Part shown: positions 9,278-18,307 of the stretch, piece after piece
Layout of the letters: each line of letters starts with the position of its first letter
Numbering within the stretch: the first letter of the stretch is position 1
Assembly (NCBI GenBank): GCA_947459295.1
Contig: CANHCY010000005.1
Coordinates: 21,602-85,601, forward strand
DNA length: 64,000 nucleotides
Direction of reading: 5' to 3'
Origin: Chitinophagaceae bacterium
GTDB taxonomy: Bacteria; Bacteroidota; Bacteroidia; Chitinophagales; Chitinophagaceae
The notes under the pieces: model-generated
What the model saw: the letters and a program-made list of their open reading frames with translations, nothing else
Database searches by the model: none
Told to the model about the DNA's origin: nothing
Translations under genes and position numbers: made by a program

Positions 9278-11485
9278 ATGAAAAAAATAGTATTTGCTAT
9301 TTCGTTATTACTCCTAGGAAATATTGCAGTAGCTCAAAAGCAAGTAAGCATTATTCCAGAGCCGCAATTTTTGAAAGTAAATACTGGAAATTTTACTTTT
9401 TATAAAAACACGCAATTTACAGCGCCTACTAGTTGGAATCCAATTGCAAAATATGTACAGCAAATTACAAGTACATCAATTAGCACGCTTTCAAAAGGAA
9501 GTACACAAATTGTATTTAAAGAAGATAAAAATTTAGCGAGTAGCGAATACATGCTAGAAGTTTCTACCAATAGCATTACTATTTCTGCAAAAGATTATGC
9601 AGGTGCACTCTATGGTGCGCAGACCATTGTTCAACTTTGGTACACGAGTAATACCCCTAGTCGTATTGCTTGTGTCACGGTAAAAGATAAGCCCAGGTTC
9701 GAATACAGAGGACTCATGTTAGATGTATCTCGAAATTTTTATCCGGTATCCTTTATTAAAAGTTTAATTGATGTTTTAAGTATTTATAAAATCAATAACC
9801 TGCATTTGCACCTAACAGATGGTGCTGGTTGGAGACTTGAAATCAAAAAATACCCGCTTTTAACAAAGCAAGCCGCTTTTAGAACACATAAAACATGGAA
9901 GGAGTGGTGGAAAAATGGAATGGGTTATTTACAAGAAGGAGATCCGTTAGCATATGGAGGTTATTACACACAAAATGATGCAAAAGATATTGTTGCGTAT
10001 GCCGCTGCTAAAGCCATCAACGTTATTCCGGAAATTGAAATGCCAGGACACTCTGATGAAGTGCTAGCAGCCTATCCAAATCTAGGCTGTGATAGCGTTA
10101 AAGGTAGAACTGGAGAATTTTGTATTGGCAATGATTCGACATTCACTTTTATGCAAGACGTAATTACAGAAGTGATGGGGTTATTTCCTTCAAAATATAT
10201 TCATATTGGAGGCGATGAAGCCGCAAAAGGGCACTGGAAAAAATGTACAAAATGTCAAAAGCGCATTCGTGATAATAACCTAAAAGATGAGGATGAACTC
10301 CAAAGCTATGCCATCAAAAGAATGGAAAAATTTATCTCTAGTAAAGGGCGGTACCTACTAGGCTGGGATGAAATATTAGAAGGTGGCCTTGCGCCTGGTG
10401 CCCGCGTAATGAGCTGGAGAGGGGAACAAGGTGGTATTGATGCAGCAAGACAAAACCACGATGTAATTATGACCCCTGGTGGCACTTGTTATTTTGATAA
10501 ATACCAACAAAACCCTGCTGGGGAACCAGAAGCCATTGGTGGATTTTTACCACTTCAAAAAGTGTATGAATACGAACCACTTCCCGCTGCACTCGAAAAA
10601 GACAAACAGCAGTATGTAAAAGGTGCGCAAGCCAATTTATGGACCGAATATGTACCTACGCAGGAGCATGCAGCCTATATGATTTTCCCGCGCATCATTG
10701 CATTAAGTGAAGTGGTATGGAGTAATCCGGCTGCTAAAAATTGGGCACAGTTTCAAGAAAAATTAACGGCTCATTATAAATTACTACAAGCATTTAATAT
10801 CAATTATTGTCGGCCTTCTAATAGAGTAGATATTGTTACAAGTATTGATACCGCGTCACGTGCTGCGCGTATAACTTTTAATAGTGAGCAGTTTAAACCT
10901 ACTATCTATTATACCACCAATGGAACAGAGCCCACCACGGCTTCTAATATTTATTCAACGCCATTTTTAATTGATTCGAAAACAACTATTAAGGCTGCTA
11001 TTATAAATGCAAAAAAATCGGTGCCTGATTCGGTACTTATAAATTTTCATAAAGCATTTAATAAACCCGTGACCTACAATATACCTTATAGTAAAGGTTA
11101 TCCGGCTGATGGTGCGCGCACACTTGTGAATGGTTACCGCGGAACTTTAACTTACCAAGATGGTCAATGGCAGGGCTTTATCACCAATATGGATGTTGTT
11201 ATTGATTTACAAAAAATCGATACAGTAAGTTTAGTGCAGGCAAACTTTATGCAAATCATTGGGCCGGGCGTTTATATGCCTAAATATATAGAAGTACAAA
11301 CCTCTGTGGATGGAATCAATTATATCAATCAGGGTAGAGACAACAATACGGTATCTTCTACAGAAAGCAGTTTACTCTTTAAAGATTTTAAAGTACAAAT
11401 GAAACCAACGGCCGCGCGCTATATTAAGTTTATATCAAAACTTCAAAGCGGCTTTCAATTTATCGATGAAATTATTGTAGAATAA
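9278..11485 (+). CDS. Beta-N-acetylhexosaminidase, glycoside hydrolase family 20
   Basis: A 735-residue protein with a signal peptide (VFAISLLLLGNIAVAQ). A GH20b-like N-terminal alpha/beta domain spans residues about 20-130. The GH20 TIM barrel begins at RGLMLDVSRNFYP and carries the catalytic Asp-Glu pair in HIGGDEA (D313, E314). A chitobiase/hexosaminidase C-terminal beta domain follows (IYYTTNGTEPTT), and the protein ends in an F5/8 type C-like domain. GH20 enzymes use substrate-assisted catalysis to release terminal GlcNAc or GalNAc from chitin oligomers, glycoproteins or peptidoglycan fragments. It follows the esterase gene by 6 bases and is closed by a strong hairpin terminator. This is one of the most secure assignments in the window. 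Confidence 0.95.
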   Translation: MKKIVFAISLLLLGNIAVAQKQVSIIPEPQFLKVNTGNFTFYKNTQFTAPTSWNPIAKYVQQITSTSISTLSKGSTQIVFKEDKNLASSEYMLEVSTNSITISAKDYAGALYGAQTIVQLWYTSNTPSRIACVTVKDKPRFEYRGLMLDVSRNFYPVSFIKSLIDVLSIYKINNLHLHLTDGAGWRLEIKKYPLLTKQAAFRTHKTWKEWWKNGMGYLQEGDPLAYGGYYTQNDAKDIVAYAAAKAINVIPEIEMPGHSDEVLAAYPNLGCDSVKGRTGEFCIGNDSTFTFMQDVITEVMGLFPSKYIHIGGDEAAKGHWKKCTKCQKRIRDNNLKDEDELQSYAIKRMEKFISSKGRYLLGWDEILEGGLAPGARVMSWRGEQGGIDAARQNHDVIMTPGGTCYFDKYQQNPAGEPEAIGGFLPLQKVYEYEPLPAALEKDKQQYVKGAQANLWTEYVPTQEHAAYMIFPRIIALSEVVWSNPAAKNWAQFQEKLTAHYKLLQAFNINYCRPSNRVDIVTSIDTASRAARITFNSEQFKPTIYYTTNGTEPTTASNIYSTPFLIDSKTTIKAAIINAKKSVPDSVLINFHKAFNKPVTYNIPYSKGYPADGARTLVNGYRGTLTYQDGQWQGFITNMDVVIDLQKIDTVSLVQANFMQIIGPGVYMPKYIEVQTSVDGINYINQGRDNNTVSSTESSLLFKDFKVQMKPTAARYIKFISKLQSGFQFIDEIIVE

Positions 11486-11487
11486 AA

Positions 11488-11524
11488 AAAGCGGCTCCCA
11501 ATTACTAGAAAAGGGAGCCGCTTT
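11488..11524. terminator. Bidirectional hairpin terminator
   Basis: AAAGCGGCTCCC and GGGAGCCGCTTT form a perfect 12-base-pair stem around a 13-base loop. A-run and T-run flanks let it act in both directions. It starts just after the GH20 stop and precedes the stop of the convergent Gfo/Idh gene. It can therefore end both transcripts. Confidence 0.92.
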
Positions 11525-11537
11525 ACATTTTTGCTCA

Positions 11538-12863
11538 TTAGTATTTTGTTACACCAGGTACAGGAACTGGATAGAATCCGTCAGGGCCCGGGTTAACAGG
11601 TGCTGCAGCATCAAAGGCATACACCGATGGATGTAAATTAAGTCCAGAATTAATTGCTTTATCCCAGTCTATAATTTGTCCGCTATACGTAGCCATTCGG
11701 CCTAAAATTGATGTCATAGTTGAGTAGGCACCGTTTTCTGCATCGGCATATTTATACTCGCCCTTTGCAATGGCTGCAAAAAGTTCGTCATGCTCGGTTT
11801 GATATGGATTACGCTCTTTCGATTTATCAAATTGAAAAATAGTTTTACCACGTAAATCTGTGATACGTGCTGCATCGCAATAAATTTTACCCTTAGTGCC
11901 TACAAGTAGTTCATCTACTTTACTTGAAGTACCTGGCATATGTCTACATTGAGAATTTAAAATAGATCCATCGGCGTAATGAAACTCTACGTAATGATGG
12001 TCAAATATTTCACCATGCTCTTTTGATTTTCTTACTTGTCGTCCACCAAAGCCTTGCGCTTTAACAGGATATCCCTTTTTAAACCAGTTAATCACGTCTA
12101 AATTGTGAATATGCTGTTCTGTAATATGATCGCCGCAAAGCCATACAAAATAATACCAGTTACGCATTTGGTATTCCATTTCTGTTTGACTTGCTTTACG
12201 TGGTCTTGTCCATACGCCATCATTATTCCACCAAGCTTGCATGGATGTAATATCTCCAATCATGTCTTTTTTTGCAAAGAGCGCGCGGTATGAATCTTGG
12301 TAATGTCTTTGAAGACCTACCACCACATTTAATTTTTTTTGTTTTGCAATTTTAGCAGCAGCCAAAACCCTTTGCACACCTGCAGGATCTGTAGCAACCG
12401 GCTTTTCCATAAATATATGTTTGCCTTGCTTTACCGCTTCTTCAAAATGAATGGGTCTAAAACCTGGAGGCGTTGCAAGTATCACAACATCTGCAAGTGG
12501 TATGGCTTTTAAATAACCGTCAAAGCCTACAAATTTTCTTTCTTCTGGAACATCGAGTGTACCTTTCGTACCAGCGCCAGCACTTGCCAGTTCTCCACTT
12601 ACGTTTTTGTAACATTCATCCAATCGGTCTCTAAAAGCATCCGCCATCGCAACAATTTTTACATTTTGTTTGCTCATCAATGCTTGAACGGCAGCGCCTG
12701 TTCCACGTCCACCGCAACCAATAACGGCTACTTTGATAACGTCATCAGAACCAGAAAAAAAGTTAGCTCGAGAAATAATGGGTGCAGCTGCAATAGCACC
12801 TGCTAGCATCGAACCTTGTTTTACAAAGTCTCTGCGTTTGTCATGAAAAGATGAATTTGACAT
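11538..12863 (-). CDS. Tat-exported Gfo/Idh/MocA-family NAD(P)-dependent oxidoreductase
   Basis: A 441-residue protein. The N-terminus carries a Tat signal (RRDFVK followed by a small-residue hydrophobic stretch, LAGAIAAAPIISRA). The Rossmann motif is VIGCGGRGTGAAVQA, and the family's EKP motif is present in HIFMEKPVATD. A C-terminal alpha/beta substrate domain follows. Bacteroidota encode many such exported enzymes acting on sugars or sugar derivatives, often with tightly bound cofactor. It is the last gene of an ApbE / FGE-like / Gfo-Idh row on the minus strand (13-base gap to the FGE-like gene). Export through Tat fits folding with NAD(H) in the cytoplasm. The substrate cannot be inferred. 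Confidence 0.88.
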   Translation of the reverse strand: MSNSSFHDKRRDFVKQGSMLAGAIAAAPIISRANFFSGSDDVIKVAVIGCGGRGTGAAVQALMSKQNVKIVAMADAFRDRLDECYKNVSGELASAGAGTKGTLDVPEERKFVGFDGYLKAIPLADVVILATPPGFRPIHFEEAVKQGKHIFMEKPVATDPAGVQRVLAAAKIAKQKKLNVVVGLQRHYQDSYRALFAKKDMIGDITSMQAWWNNDGVWTRPRKASQTEMEYQMRNWYYFVWLCGDHITEQHIHNLDVINWFKKGYPVKAQGFGGRQVRKSKEHGEIFDHHYVEFHYADGSILNSQCRHMPGTSSKVDELLVGTKGKIYCDAARITDLRGKTIFQFDKSKERNPYQTEHDELFAAIAKGEYKYADAENGAYSTMTSILGRMATYSGQIIDWDKAINSGLNLHPSVYAFDAAAPVNPGPDGFYPVPVPGVTKY

Positions 12864-12876
12864 ATGGCTGTTGTTT

Positions 12877-13833
12877 TTATTTTATCAAATAAGATGAAAA
12901 AAAATGTGTTGCTTGTTCGGGTGTTGGTTGTTGTAATGGACGCACGAGTCTAATGCCTACATCTGTTGCTTCGGTGAGCCACCATTTACTTTTTGGAATT
13001 TGTGGATCGCGTCTATTCCAAATAGGATCTGATTTAATGCGTTTGCCATTTCTGCAAGTATTGGCATCCGATAAAAACGACCCGCCGCGTAATACCTTTG
13101 GATATACCCCTTGCGTAGGCGAAACCATGGGGTTGTTTAATTCAATGCTAGCGTATCTACCCGGTAAATAATGATCTGTGGTCCACTCCATTAAATTACC
13201 AAGCATATCGTAAAGCCCCCAAGCATTGGGTAATTTTTGAGCCACTTTTTGGTATTTATTAGCACTGTTTTTTTGAAACCATGCATATTTAGTAAGCAGA
13301 TTAGGATCTGTTCCAAAATAGTATGGAGTAGTTGCTCCAGCCCTGCTTGCATATTCCCATTCGGCCTCTGTAGGGAGTCTATAAAAAATACCTGTTTGTT
13401 TGTAGAGCCATTTGCAAAACATAAGAGCTGCATACTGCGACATACTATTGGCAGGGAATCCTCCCTCTTTACCCATCCCCCAGGTTAAATCTACGTATTG
13501 AGGACTGGGTCTAGTGATGGCGTCTACATCAGAATTTTGAGAAGTCGTTTCGTCTTTTAAAAAAACATCAAATACATCACGGGTTACTTCTGTCGAACTC
13601 ATCCAAAATGCATCTAGTGTAATTTCTTTTTGAGGCGTTTCGTCAGCATTGATTTTTGGAGATACTATAGTGGAACCCATTTTGAATTGTCCAGCAGGTA
13701 TTGGCACCATTGCAAAACGCAAATTACTGACTGGTAATTTTTGCTCATACTTTTCGAAATTGGCACTGGGTTGTTGCGCAGAGGCACCAATAGCAATGAA
13801 ACAAAATATGACTGCAAAAAAATTCTTGAACAA
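12877..13833 (-). CDS. Secreted FGE/SUMF1-like protein, probably not a true sulfatase activator
   Basis: A 318-residue protein with a signal peptide (VIFCFIAIGASAQ). It has the formylglycine-generating-enzyme fold signature: MVPIPAGQFKMGS near the start, FWMSSTEVTRDVFD, YRLPTEAEWEYASRAG, GLYDMLGNLMEWTTD, and LRGGSF with DVGIRLVR at the end. In the active-site stretch the protein reads GGSFLSDANTC. Genuine FGE has Cys at both positions of this motif, but here the first is Ser and only the second Cys is kept. A role as a non-redox relative (GldJ/GldK-like structural or other) is more likely than sulfatase maturation; no sulfatase gene is present. It lies between ApbE and the Gfo/Idh gene. Confidence 0.85.
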   Translation of the reverse strand: MFKNFFAVIFCFIAIGASAQQPSANFEKYEQKLPVSNLRFAMVPIPAGQFKMGSTIVSPKINADETPQKEITLDAFWMSSTEVTRDVFDVFLKDETTSQNSDVDAITRPSPQYVDLTWGMGKEGGFPANSMSQYAALMFCKWLYKQTGIFYRLPTEAEWEYASRAGATTPYYFGTDPNLLTKYAWFQKNSANKYQKVAQKLPNAWGLYDMLGNLMEWTTDHYLPGRYASIELNNPMVSPTQGVYPKVLRGGSFLSDANTCRNGKRIKSDPIWNRRDPQIPKSKWWLTEATDVGIRLVRPLQQPTPEQATHFFSSYLIK

Positions 13834-13885
13834 AATTAAAATTTAGAATTAGGAAGTTATGAATTTTTTATAATAGCTACAACAA

Positions 13886-14905
13886 TTATTGTTCTAGGTA
13901 GCTGTCAAATTTTCCAAAACTAACTTTATGAATCCTTCCATTTTGTAAAGTGGTAATGAGTACTTCAGATTTGTACTTTTTTGCCAATATTTTAACCTGA
14001 CTAAGTGTTAGTATGCTACAAGCCGTTGCCAACCAATCTGCGGTTGTAGCAGATGGAGAAACCACGGTTACATTGCGCTGAAAAGTAACGCCATAGCCGG
14101 TTCTAGCATCAATGATATGCGCATACTTTTTACCCTCATGAAACATATATTGAAATGCATCACCAGATGTAGCTACTGCCTTATTGGACAAGATGAGCTT
14201 ACGGTTCCATAATGCTTCCTGCTGCCCCGGTATGTTTACGCCAACACGCCATCCTTTTTTTTGTGACGGCTTACCAAAAGCAACCATATCACCACCTGCA
14301 TCTACTAGGGCGTTTGTGATTCCAAATGATTGTAATAAAGCGAGTACTTTATCAGCAGCATATCCTTTAGCAATACCGCCCATATCAAGTTGTATGTTGG
14401 GTTGTAAAAACGTAATTGTTTGGGCGCTACTATCTATTTGAACTTTATTAAATCCAATACATTTACGCGCCTCGTTAATTGCTGTCGCTGTGGGAAATAG
14501 TTGAGAGGTACGGGCGTTTCGCCATAGACGAGAAAGTGGACCAACGGTAATGTCAAAACTACCATAAGAATCTTTGTATGCCTGACTTGCGGTACAAAGC
14601 AGCTCCATTAAAATGGACGAGACCTTTATAGGTTTGCCAACTGCTGCAAATTGTAGTTTATACAATTCGGCGCTGCTATCATAATCACTACAAATGATGT
14701 TAATAGAATCGATAAGTTTAAAACTTTGAGAAGCTGCACTATCTGCTAACTGTTTTGCTTCTGCATAGATTACTAAATTAAATGGAGAGCCCATCTTTTG
14801 CATACTATACGTATATCTATTTACTTGTGCAACCGATAGACATACTTGCACAAAGAATAACAAAAAGAAAAGGAGCTTTTTCAAATAAAAGAAGTTTGCG
14901 TTCAA
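13886..14905 (-). CDS. apbE: FAD:protein FMN transferase (ApbE family)
   Basis: A 339-residue protein with an N-terminal hydrophobic export signal (LLFFLLFFVQVCLSVAQ). Family motifs are visible: DMGGIAKGYAADKV, DAGGDMVAFG, HIIDARTGYG and the Mg-binding S-A-T-T-A-D-W stretch near residue 290. ApbE covalently attaches FMN through a phosphoester to Thr/Ser of periplasmic flavoproteins such as NqrB/NqrC and RnfG, using FAD as donor. The partner flavoprotein is not in the window. It is first in a leftward row with the FGE-like and Gfo/Idh genes. The mtgA start lies only 29 bases away on the opposite strand, so the two promoters must overlap coding sequence. Confidence 0.92.
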   Translation of the reverse strand: MNANFFYLKKLLFFLLFFVQVCLSVAQVNRYTYSMQKMGSPFNLVIYAEAKQLADSAASQSFKLIDSINIICSDYDSSAELYKLQFAAVGKPIKVSSILMELLCTASQAYKDSYGSFDITVGPLSRLWRNARTSQLFPTATAINEARKCIGFNKVQIDSSAQTITFLQPNIQLDMGGIAKGYAADKVLALLQSFGITNALVDAGGDMVAFGKPSQKKGWRVGVNIPGQQEALWNRKLILSNKAVATSGDAFQYMFHEGKKYAHIIDARTGYGVTFQRNVTVVSPSATTADWLATACSILTLSQVKILAKKYKSEVLITTLQNGRIHKVSFGKFDSYLEQ

Positions 14906-14934
14906 AAGATTTGTAATTTAGAAAAACTTTAATC

Positions 14935-15624
14935 GTGATCAGGAAAATTAAGCGGATTTTATTGTATTTATTTGTTAGTTCATTTTTATATGTGCTGATA
15001 ACAAAATTTGTGGATCCTCCTATCACCATCACGCAGCTTACAAATGCTTTTGGACTTGGTTTAAAAAGAGATTATGTAAGTTGGGATGAACTCGGCTACC
15101 AGAGTAAACTCGCTGCTATTGCTAGCGAAGATCAACTATTTGCAGAACATACTGGTTTTGATTTTGACGCCATCGAAAAAAGCCTACGTCCTAAAAAGAA
15201 AAAAAGTAAAATCCCTCTTGGAGGAGGCGCTAGCACCATATCGCAACAGGTTGCTAAAAATGTTTTTTTATGGCAGGGTGGTTCATATGATAAATACATT
15301 CGAAAAATTCCTGAATTCTATTTCACGTTTTTGATAGAACTTATTTGGGGTAAAAAAAGAATTTTAGAAGTTTACTTAAATGTCATTGAAACCGGACCTG
15401 GCTGTTTTGGAATGGAGGCAGCTGCCAAACATTATTTTAATAAATCAGCAAAATCATTAACGCCTGCACAGGCAGCTATGATTGTGGCCGGTTTTCCAAA
15501 TCCTAAAAAATTTACAGCAAGTCCCATGAGCCGCCGCGTAAGTTGGCGCTACCCACAAATTTTAAAACAAATGAGCAATATAGATACCGATGAAGATATC
15601 TATAACTTACTTCGACAAAAATAA
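14935..15624 (+). CDS. mtgA: Monofunctional peptidoglycan glycosyltransferase (GT51)
   Basis: A 229-residue protein, the usual length for MtgA, with a GTG start. One N-terminal membrane helix (ILLYLFVSSFLYVLITKF) anchors a single GT51 domain. Motifs are ASEDQLFAEHTGFD (catalytic Glu in the ED pair), GGASTISQQVAKN, and KKRILEVYLNVIETGPGCFG containing the second conserved Glu. No transpeptidase domain is present. It polymerises lipid II into glycan strands at the outer face of the inner membrane. It is divergent from apbE and converges tightly (4-base gap) on the SdpI-like gene, and appears monocistronic. Confidence 0.95.
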   Translation: MIRKIKRILLYLFVSSFLYVLITKFVDPPITITQLTNAFGLGLKRDYVSWDELGYQSKLAAIASEDQLFAEHTGFDFDAIEKSLRPKKKKSKIPLGGGASTISQQVAKNVFLWQGGSYDKYIRKIPEFYFTFLIELIWGKKRILEVYLNVIETGPGCFGMEAAAKHYFNKSAKSLTPAQAAMIVAGFPNPKKFTASPMSRRVSWRYPQILKQMSNIDTDEDIYNLLRQK

Positions 15625-15628
15625 ATGC

Positions 15629-16282
15629 CTACTGACTAGCTTTAAAGAAACGGTACGAAAAGATAATGGGCGCAAGTACCATGGGTATCATGATCACAAA
15701 AAAACTAACAAATGACCAAATACCTGGTAGTACAAAACCAAGTATCATTTGAAGCATGCCACCATACAACCAAAATTTACCAGCATAATTGTGCGTGGCT
15801 TTCCAGTTTTCTTCATTAGCTAATGTCCAAGGCAGTTTAAATCCTGCATAATAGTTTTGAGAAAGCTTTGGAAAAAACCAACCCATAACAGCAAATAATA
15901 GACCTAGTAGGGGTATCAACAATTTATCGATAGGCAGATTTGGTTGCTTCGTTTTTGTTAAGATCACCATATTCAGTGCAGACATAAAAGCAACTATAAT
16001 GAGTCCAAATATTTTAAAATATTCATCATTATTGTTTTCATACCTTTTAGGATCAATTTTTTTGATATTAATCATGATTGCATAAACAAACAAACTAACG
16101 ATTCCAATAAAAACAGGTCCGAAAAAAGCCATGCTTTTGGATCCAAACCCATCGGCCTCTCCTTTTAAATTAAAATGAGTTGGAATGGTATCAGGCAGGC
16201 TACTATAAAAAGTAAATAAATATATAAATGGAGCGGTTAATAGGAGTAGTACAATAAGATAATGAGAATAATTCTTATTCAT
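15629..16282 (-). CDS. SdpI-like / DUF1648 multi-pass membrane protein
   Basis: A 217-residue protein with six predicted membrane segments. The N-terminal segment is followed by the DUF1648 hallmark PDTIPTHFNLKGEADGFGSK. In the C-terminal half FKLPWTLANEENWKATHNYAGK is the SdpI-family signature (W-T-x-x-[NS]-x-x-N-W-x-x-T-[HN]). In Bacillus, SdpI gives immunity to the SdpC toxin and senses it; most Bacteroidota members have no known toxin partner and none is seen here. The gene diverges from the haem-c/FG-GAP gene across a 60-base region with an inverted repeat. Confidence 0.85.
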   Translation of the reverse strand: MNKNYSHYLIVLLLLTAPFIYLFTFYSSLPDTIPTHFNLKGEADGFGSKSMAFFGPVFIGIVSLFVYAIMINIKKIDPKRYENNNDEYFKIFGLIIVAFMSALNMVILTKTKQPNLPIDKLLIPLLGLLFAVMGWFFPKLSQNYYAGFKLPWTLANEENWKATHNYAGKFWLYGGMLQMILGFVLPGIWSFVSFFVIMIPMVLAPIIFSYRFFKASQ

Positions 16283-16296
16283 AGTTTGAGGGTTAA

Positions 16297-16321
16297 TATA
16301 TTTGTAATCAACAATTACAAA
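16297..16321 (+). promoter_or_regulatory. Bacteroidota -7 box overlapped by an inverted repeat
   Basis: TATATTTG at 16297-16304 matches the Bacteroidota -7 consensus TAnnTTTG and lies 38 bases before the ATG of the haem-c/FG-GAP gene. TTTGTAAT (16301-16308) and ATTACAAA (16314-16321) are perfect 8-base inverted arms around CAACA. The overlap would let a dimeric regulator cover the promoter. No convincing -33 TTTG was seen at the right spacing. Confidence 0.4.
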
Positions 16322-16342
16322 GCATTGTAAAATTAAGAAAAA

Positions 16343-17860
16343 ATGAAGATTAAATTAGTAATAATAGGACTATTGGGTATTGTAGTTTGCGGACTCTTTT
16401 CTTTTACTTCAAAAACAGCAACAACAAATTCGACAGGAGAAGCCCTTGCAAAGCAATATTGCGGTAGTTGTCATATCTATACGGCGCCCGACTTACTAGA
16501 TAAAAAAACCTGGAAAGAAAGCGTACTACCTAATATGGGTTGGCGACTAGGGATTAGAGGCGTTAATGACAGCCCCTATGCAGCAATGGAACCAGATGAG
16601 GCAGCCATTGTAGAGAAATTGAGGGTCTACCCAAATTCACCCATTATTTCAAAATCGGACTGGCAAAAAATTGTAGACTTTTATATTGCAAAAGCACCAG
16701 CAACCGTAATTCCAGCTAAAAATACAACCGTTGTAAAAACATCCATTCGACAGTTTTTTAATCAGCCTGTTTTTATTGACAACAAACAAGCACCAAAAAC
16801 AAGCATGATCAAATTTAATGAGGCCACTGGCACATTGTATGTGAGTGATGCCATTAATGAGTTGTATGCATTAGATAAAAATTTACGTCTCGCAGAAACA
16901 TGGAATACGCCATCTGCGGTGGTAGATTTATTGTTTGAGAAAAATAAAGAACCAAGGGCCTTATGCATTGGTAGCATTGCGCCTTCAGAAAAAAAAGAAG
17001 GGTTGTTGATATCACTTGATTCTAATGATCAGAAAAGCTCTTTTGGTGGTTTGGCTAGACCTGTAAATATTGAAAAAGCAGATTTAAATCAGGACGGAAA
17101 AGAAGATATCCTTATTTGTCAATTTGGAAATCATACCGGCAAAATAAGTTGGTTGGATGGTGGTGATATCCGCAAAGAAAATATTTTAGTGTACCGCCCA
17201 GGTGCTAGAAAAGCAGAAATAGTAGATTTAAATAAAGATGGAAAATTAGACATTGTAGTAATGATGGCGCAGGCCTACGAAGGCATTTATTATTTAGAAA
17301 ATAAAGGCGATGGTAGTTTTAAAGAAACGCCACTGGTTAAATTTCCACCCGTGTATGGTGTAAGTTATTTTGAAATGGTAGATATTAACAAAGATGGTTA
17401 TTTAGACATCGTTATGACCAATGGAGACAACTGGGATTTATCGAGGGTTAAAAAAAGATTTCATGGCGTTCGAATTTTAATCAATGACAAACTCAATCAC
17501 TTTAAAGAAAGCTTTTTCTTTCCAATGTATGGCGCTAGCAAAGCCGTTGCTAGAGACTTTGATGGAGATGGGGATGTAGACATTGCAGCAATTTCTTTTT
17601 ATGACGACCTTGCAAAACCAGAACAAGGATTTATTTATTTTGAAAACACAGGAAATTTGCAGTTCAGCGCTTCTTCTACACCAGAAGCTGCCAATGGAAA
17701 GTGGCTTACCATGGAAGTCGCCGATATAGACAAGGATGGTGACACAGATATCGTACTTGGTTCTTTTATTTATACCTTTAGTGAAATGACACAACTCCTT
17801 ATGAAAGGAATTGAACATTTCCCGCAGTTATTGGTGTTGCGCAACAATAAAACAAATTAA
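16343..17860 (+). CDS. Secreted haem-c plus FG-GAP/VCBS-repeat protein
   Basis: A 505-residue protein with an N-terminal signal or membrane segment (LVIIGLLGIVVCGLFSF). A cytochrome-c-like segment contains one haem motif, CGSCH, near residue 40. At least five FG-GAP/VCBS calcium-loop repeats of the D-x-[ND]-x-D-G-x-x-D type follow: ADLNQDGKEDI, VDLNKDGKLDI, VDINKDGYLDI, RDFDGDGDVDI and ADIDKDGDTDI. They predict an integrin-like beta-propeller. The combination suggests an extracytoplasmic redox or sugar-oxidising protein, but I recognise no named family member. The next gene starts 2 bases after its stop, so the two are translationally linked. Confidence 0.85.
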   Translation: MKIKLVIIGLLGIVVCGLFSFTSKTATTNSTGEALAKQYCGSCHIYTAPDLLDKKTWKESVLPNMGWRLGIRGVNDSPYAAMEPDEAAIVEKLRVYPNSPIISKSDWQKIVDFYIAKAPATVIPAKNTTVVKTSIRQFFNQPVFIDNKQAPKTSMIKFNEATGTLYVSDAINELYALDKNLRLAETWNTPSAVVDLLFEKNKEPRALCIGSIAPSEKKEGLLISLDSNDQKSSFGGLARPVNIEKADLNQDGKEDILICQFGNHTGKISWLDGGDIRKENILVYRPGARKAEIVDLNKDGKLDIVVMMAQAYEGIYYLENKGDGSFKETPLVKFPPVYGVSYFEMVDINKDGYLDIVMTNGDNWDLSRVKKRFHGVRILINDKLNHFKESFFFPMYGASKAVARDFDGDGDVDIAAISFYDDLAKPEQGFIYFENTGNLQFSASSTPEAANGKWLTMEVADIDKDGDTDIVLGSFIYTFSEMTQLLMKGIEHFPQLLVLRNNKTN

Positions 17861-17861
17861 T

Positions 17862-18302
17862 ATGCTCCGCCTGCTATTGATATTTCTTTTTCCACTCATT
17901 CAACTATCTCCAAATTGGGAGTCAAATTTTGATATTGCAAAACAGAGGTCAATAAAAGAAAACAAAATCATCCTCATTCATTTTGTCCATAAAAATAAAG
18001 ACGCTAAAAATGTTAAACTAGAAAAAACATTATTTGAAAGCAGCGACTTTATTGATTATGCGAACAAAGAGGTTGTATTATTAAAAGTAGATCTAGGGAT
18101 AGAGCGGACTGGTGACAGCGAAAAACAATTTTACCACAATTCAATACTGCTTGAACGCTTTAACAATAAAATGGTAGCGCCTTATACCATCATTACAGAT
18201 GCCGAAGGTAAAATTTTGAAGCGCTGGAATCATGAACAACCATTAGTTGCTGCCGATTTCGTTAGATTCATTCATGAATCGATAGAAGCGCATAAACAGT
18301 AG
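17862..18302 (+). CDS. Thioredoxin-fold secreted protein lacking the CXXC site
   Basis: I place the start at the ATG at 17862, two bases after the FG-GAP stop, giving 146 residues with a short signal (MLRLLLIFLFPLIQL). An upstream in-frame ATG at 17811 lies inside the FG-GAP gene and yields a non-signal prefix. The pattern IILIHFVHKNKDAKN, then LEKTLFESSDFIDYANKEVVLLKVDL, then VAPYTIITDAEGKIL matches thioredoxin_7/DUF255-like folds. The usual W-C-x-x-C is replaced by HKNKDAKN and no Cys exists in the mature chain. It may act as a structural or chaperone partner of the upstream haem-c/FG-GAP protein. The fold call is moderate and the function unknown. Confidence 0.7.
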   Translation: MLRLLLIFLFPLIQLSPNWESNFDIAKQRSIKENKIILIHFVHKNKDAKNVKLEKTLFESSDFIDYANKEVVLLKVDLGIERTGDSEKQFYHNSILLERFNNKMVAPYTIITDAEGKILKRWNHEQPLVAADFVRFIHESIEAHKQ

Positions 18303-18307
18303 CTAGC

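Noticed and set aside
12877..13833. Calling the FGE-like protein a sulfatase-maturing enzyme
   Set aside because: One of the two active-site Cys is Ser and no sulfatase gene is in the window.
17811..17861. Earlier start for the thioredoxin-fold gene
   Set aside because: It overlaps the FG-GAP gene in another frame and lacks a signal; the ATG at 17862 follows the stop by 2 bases.
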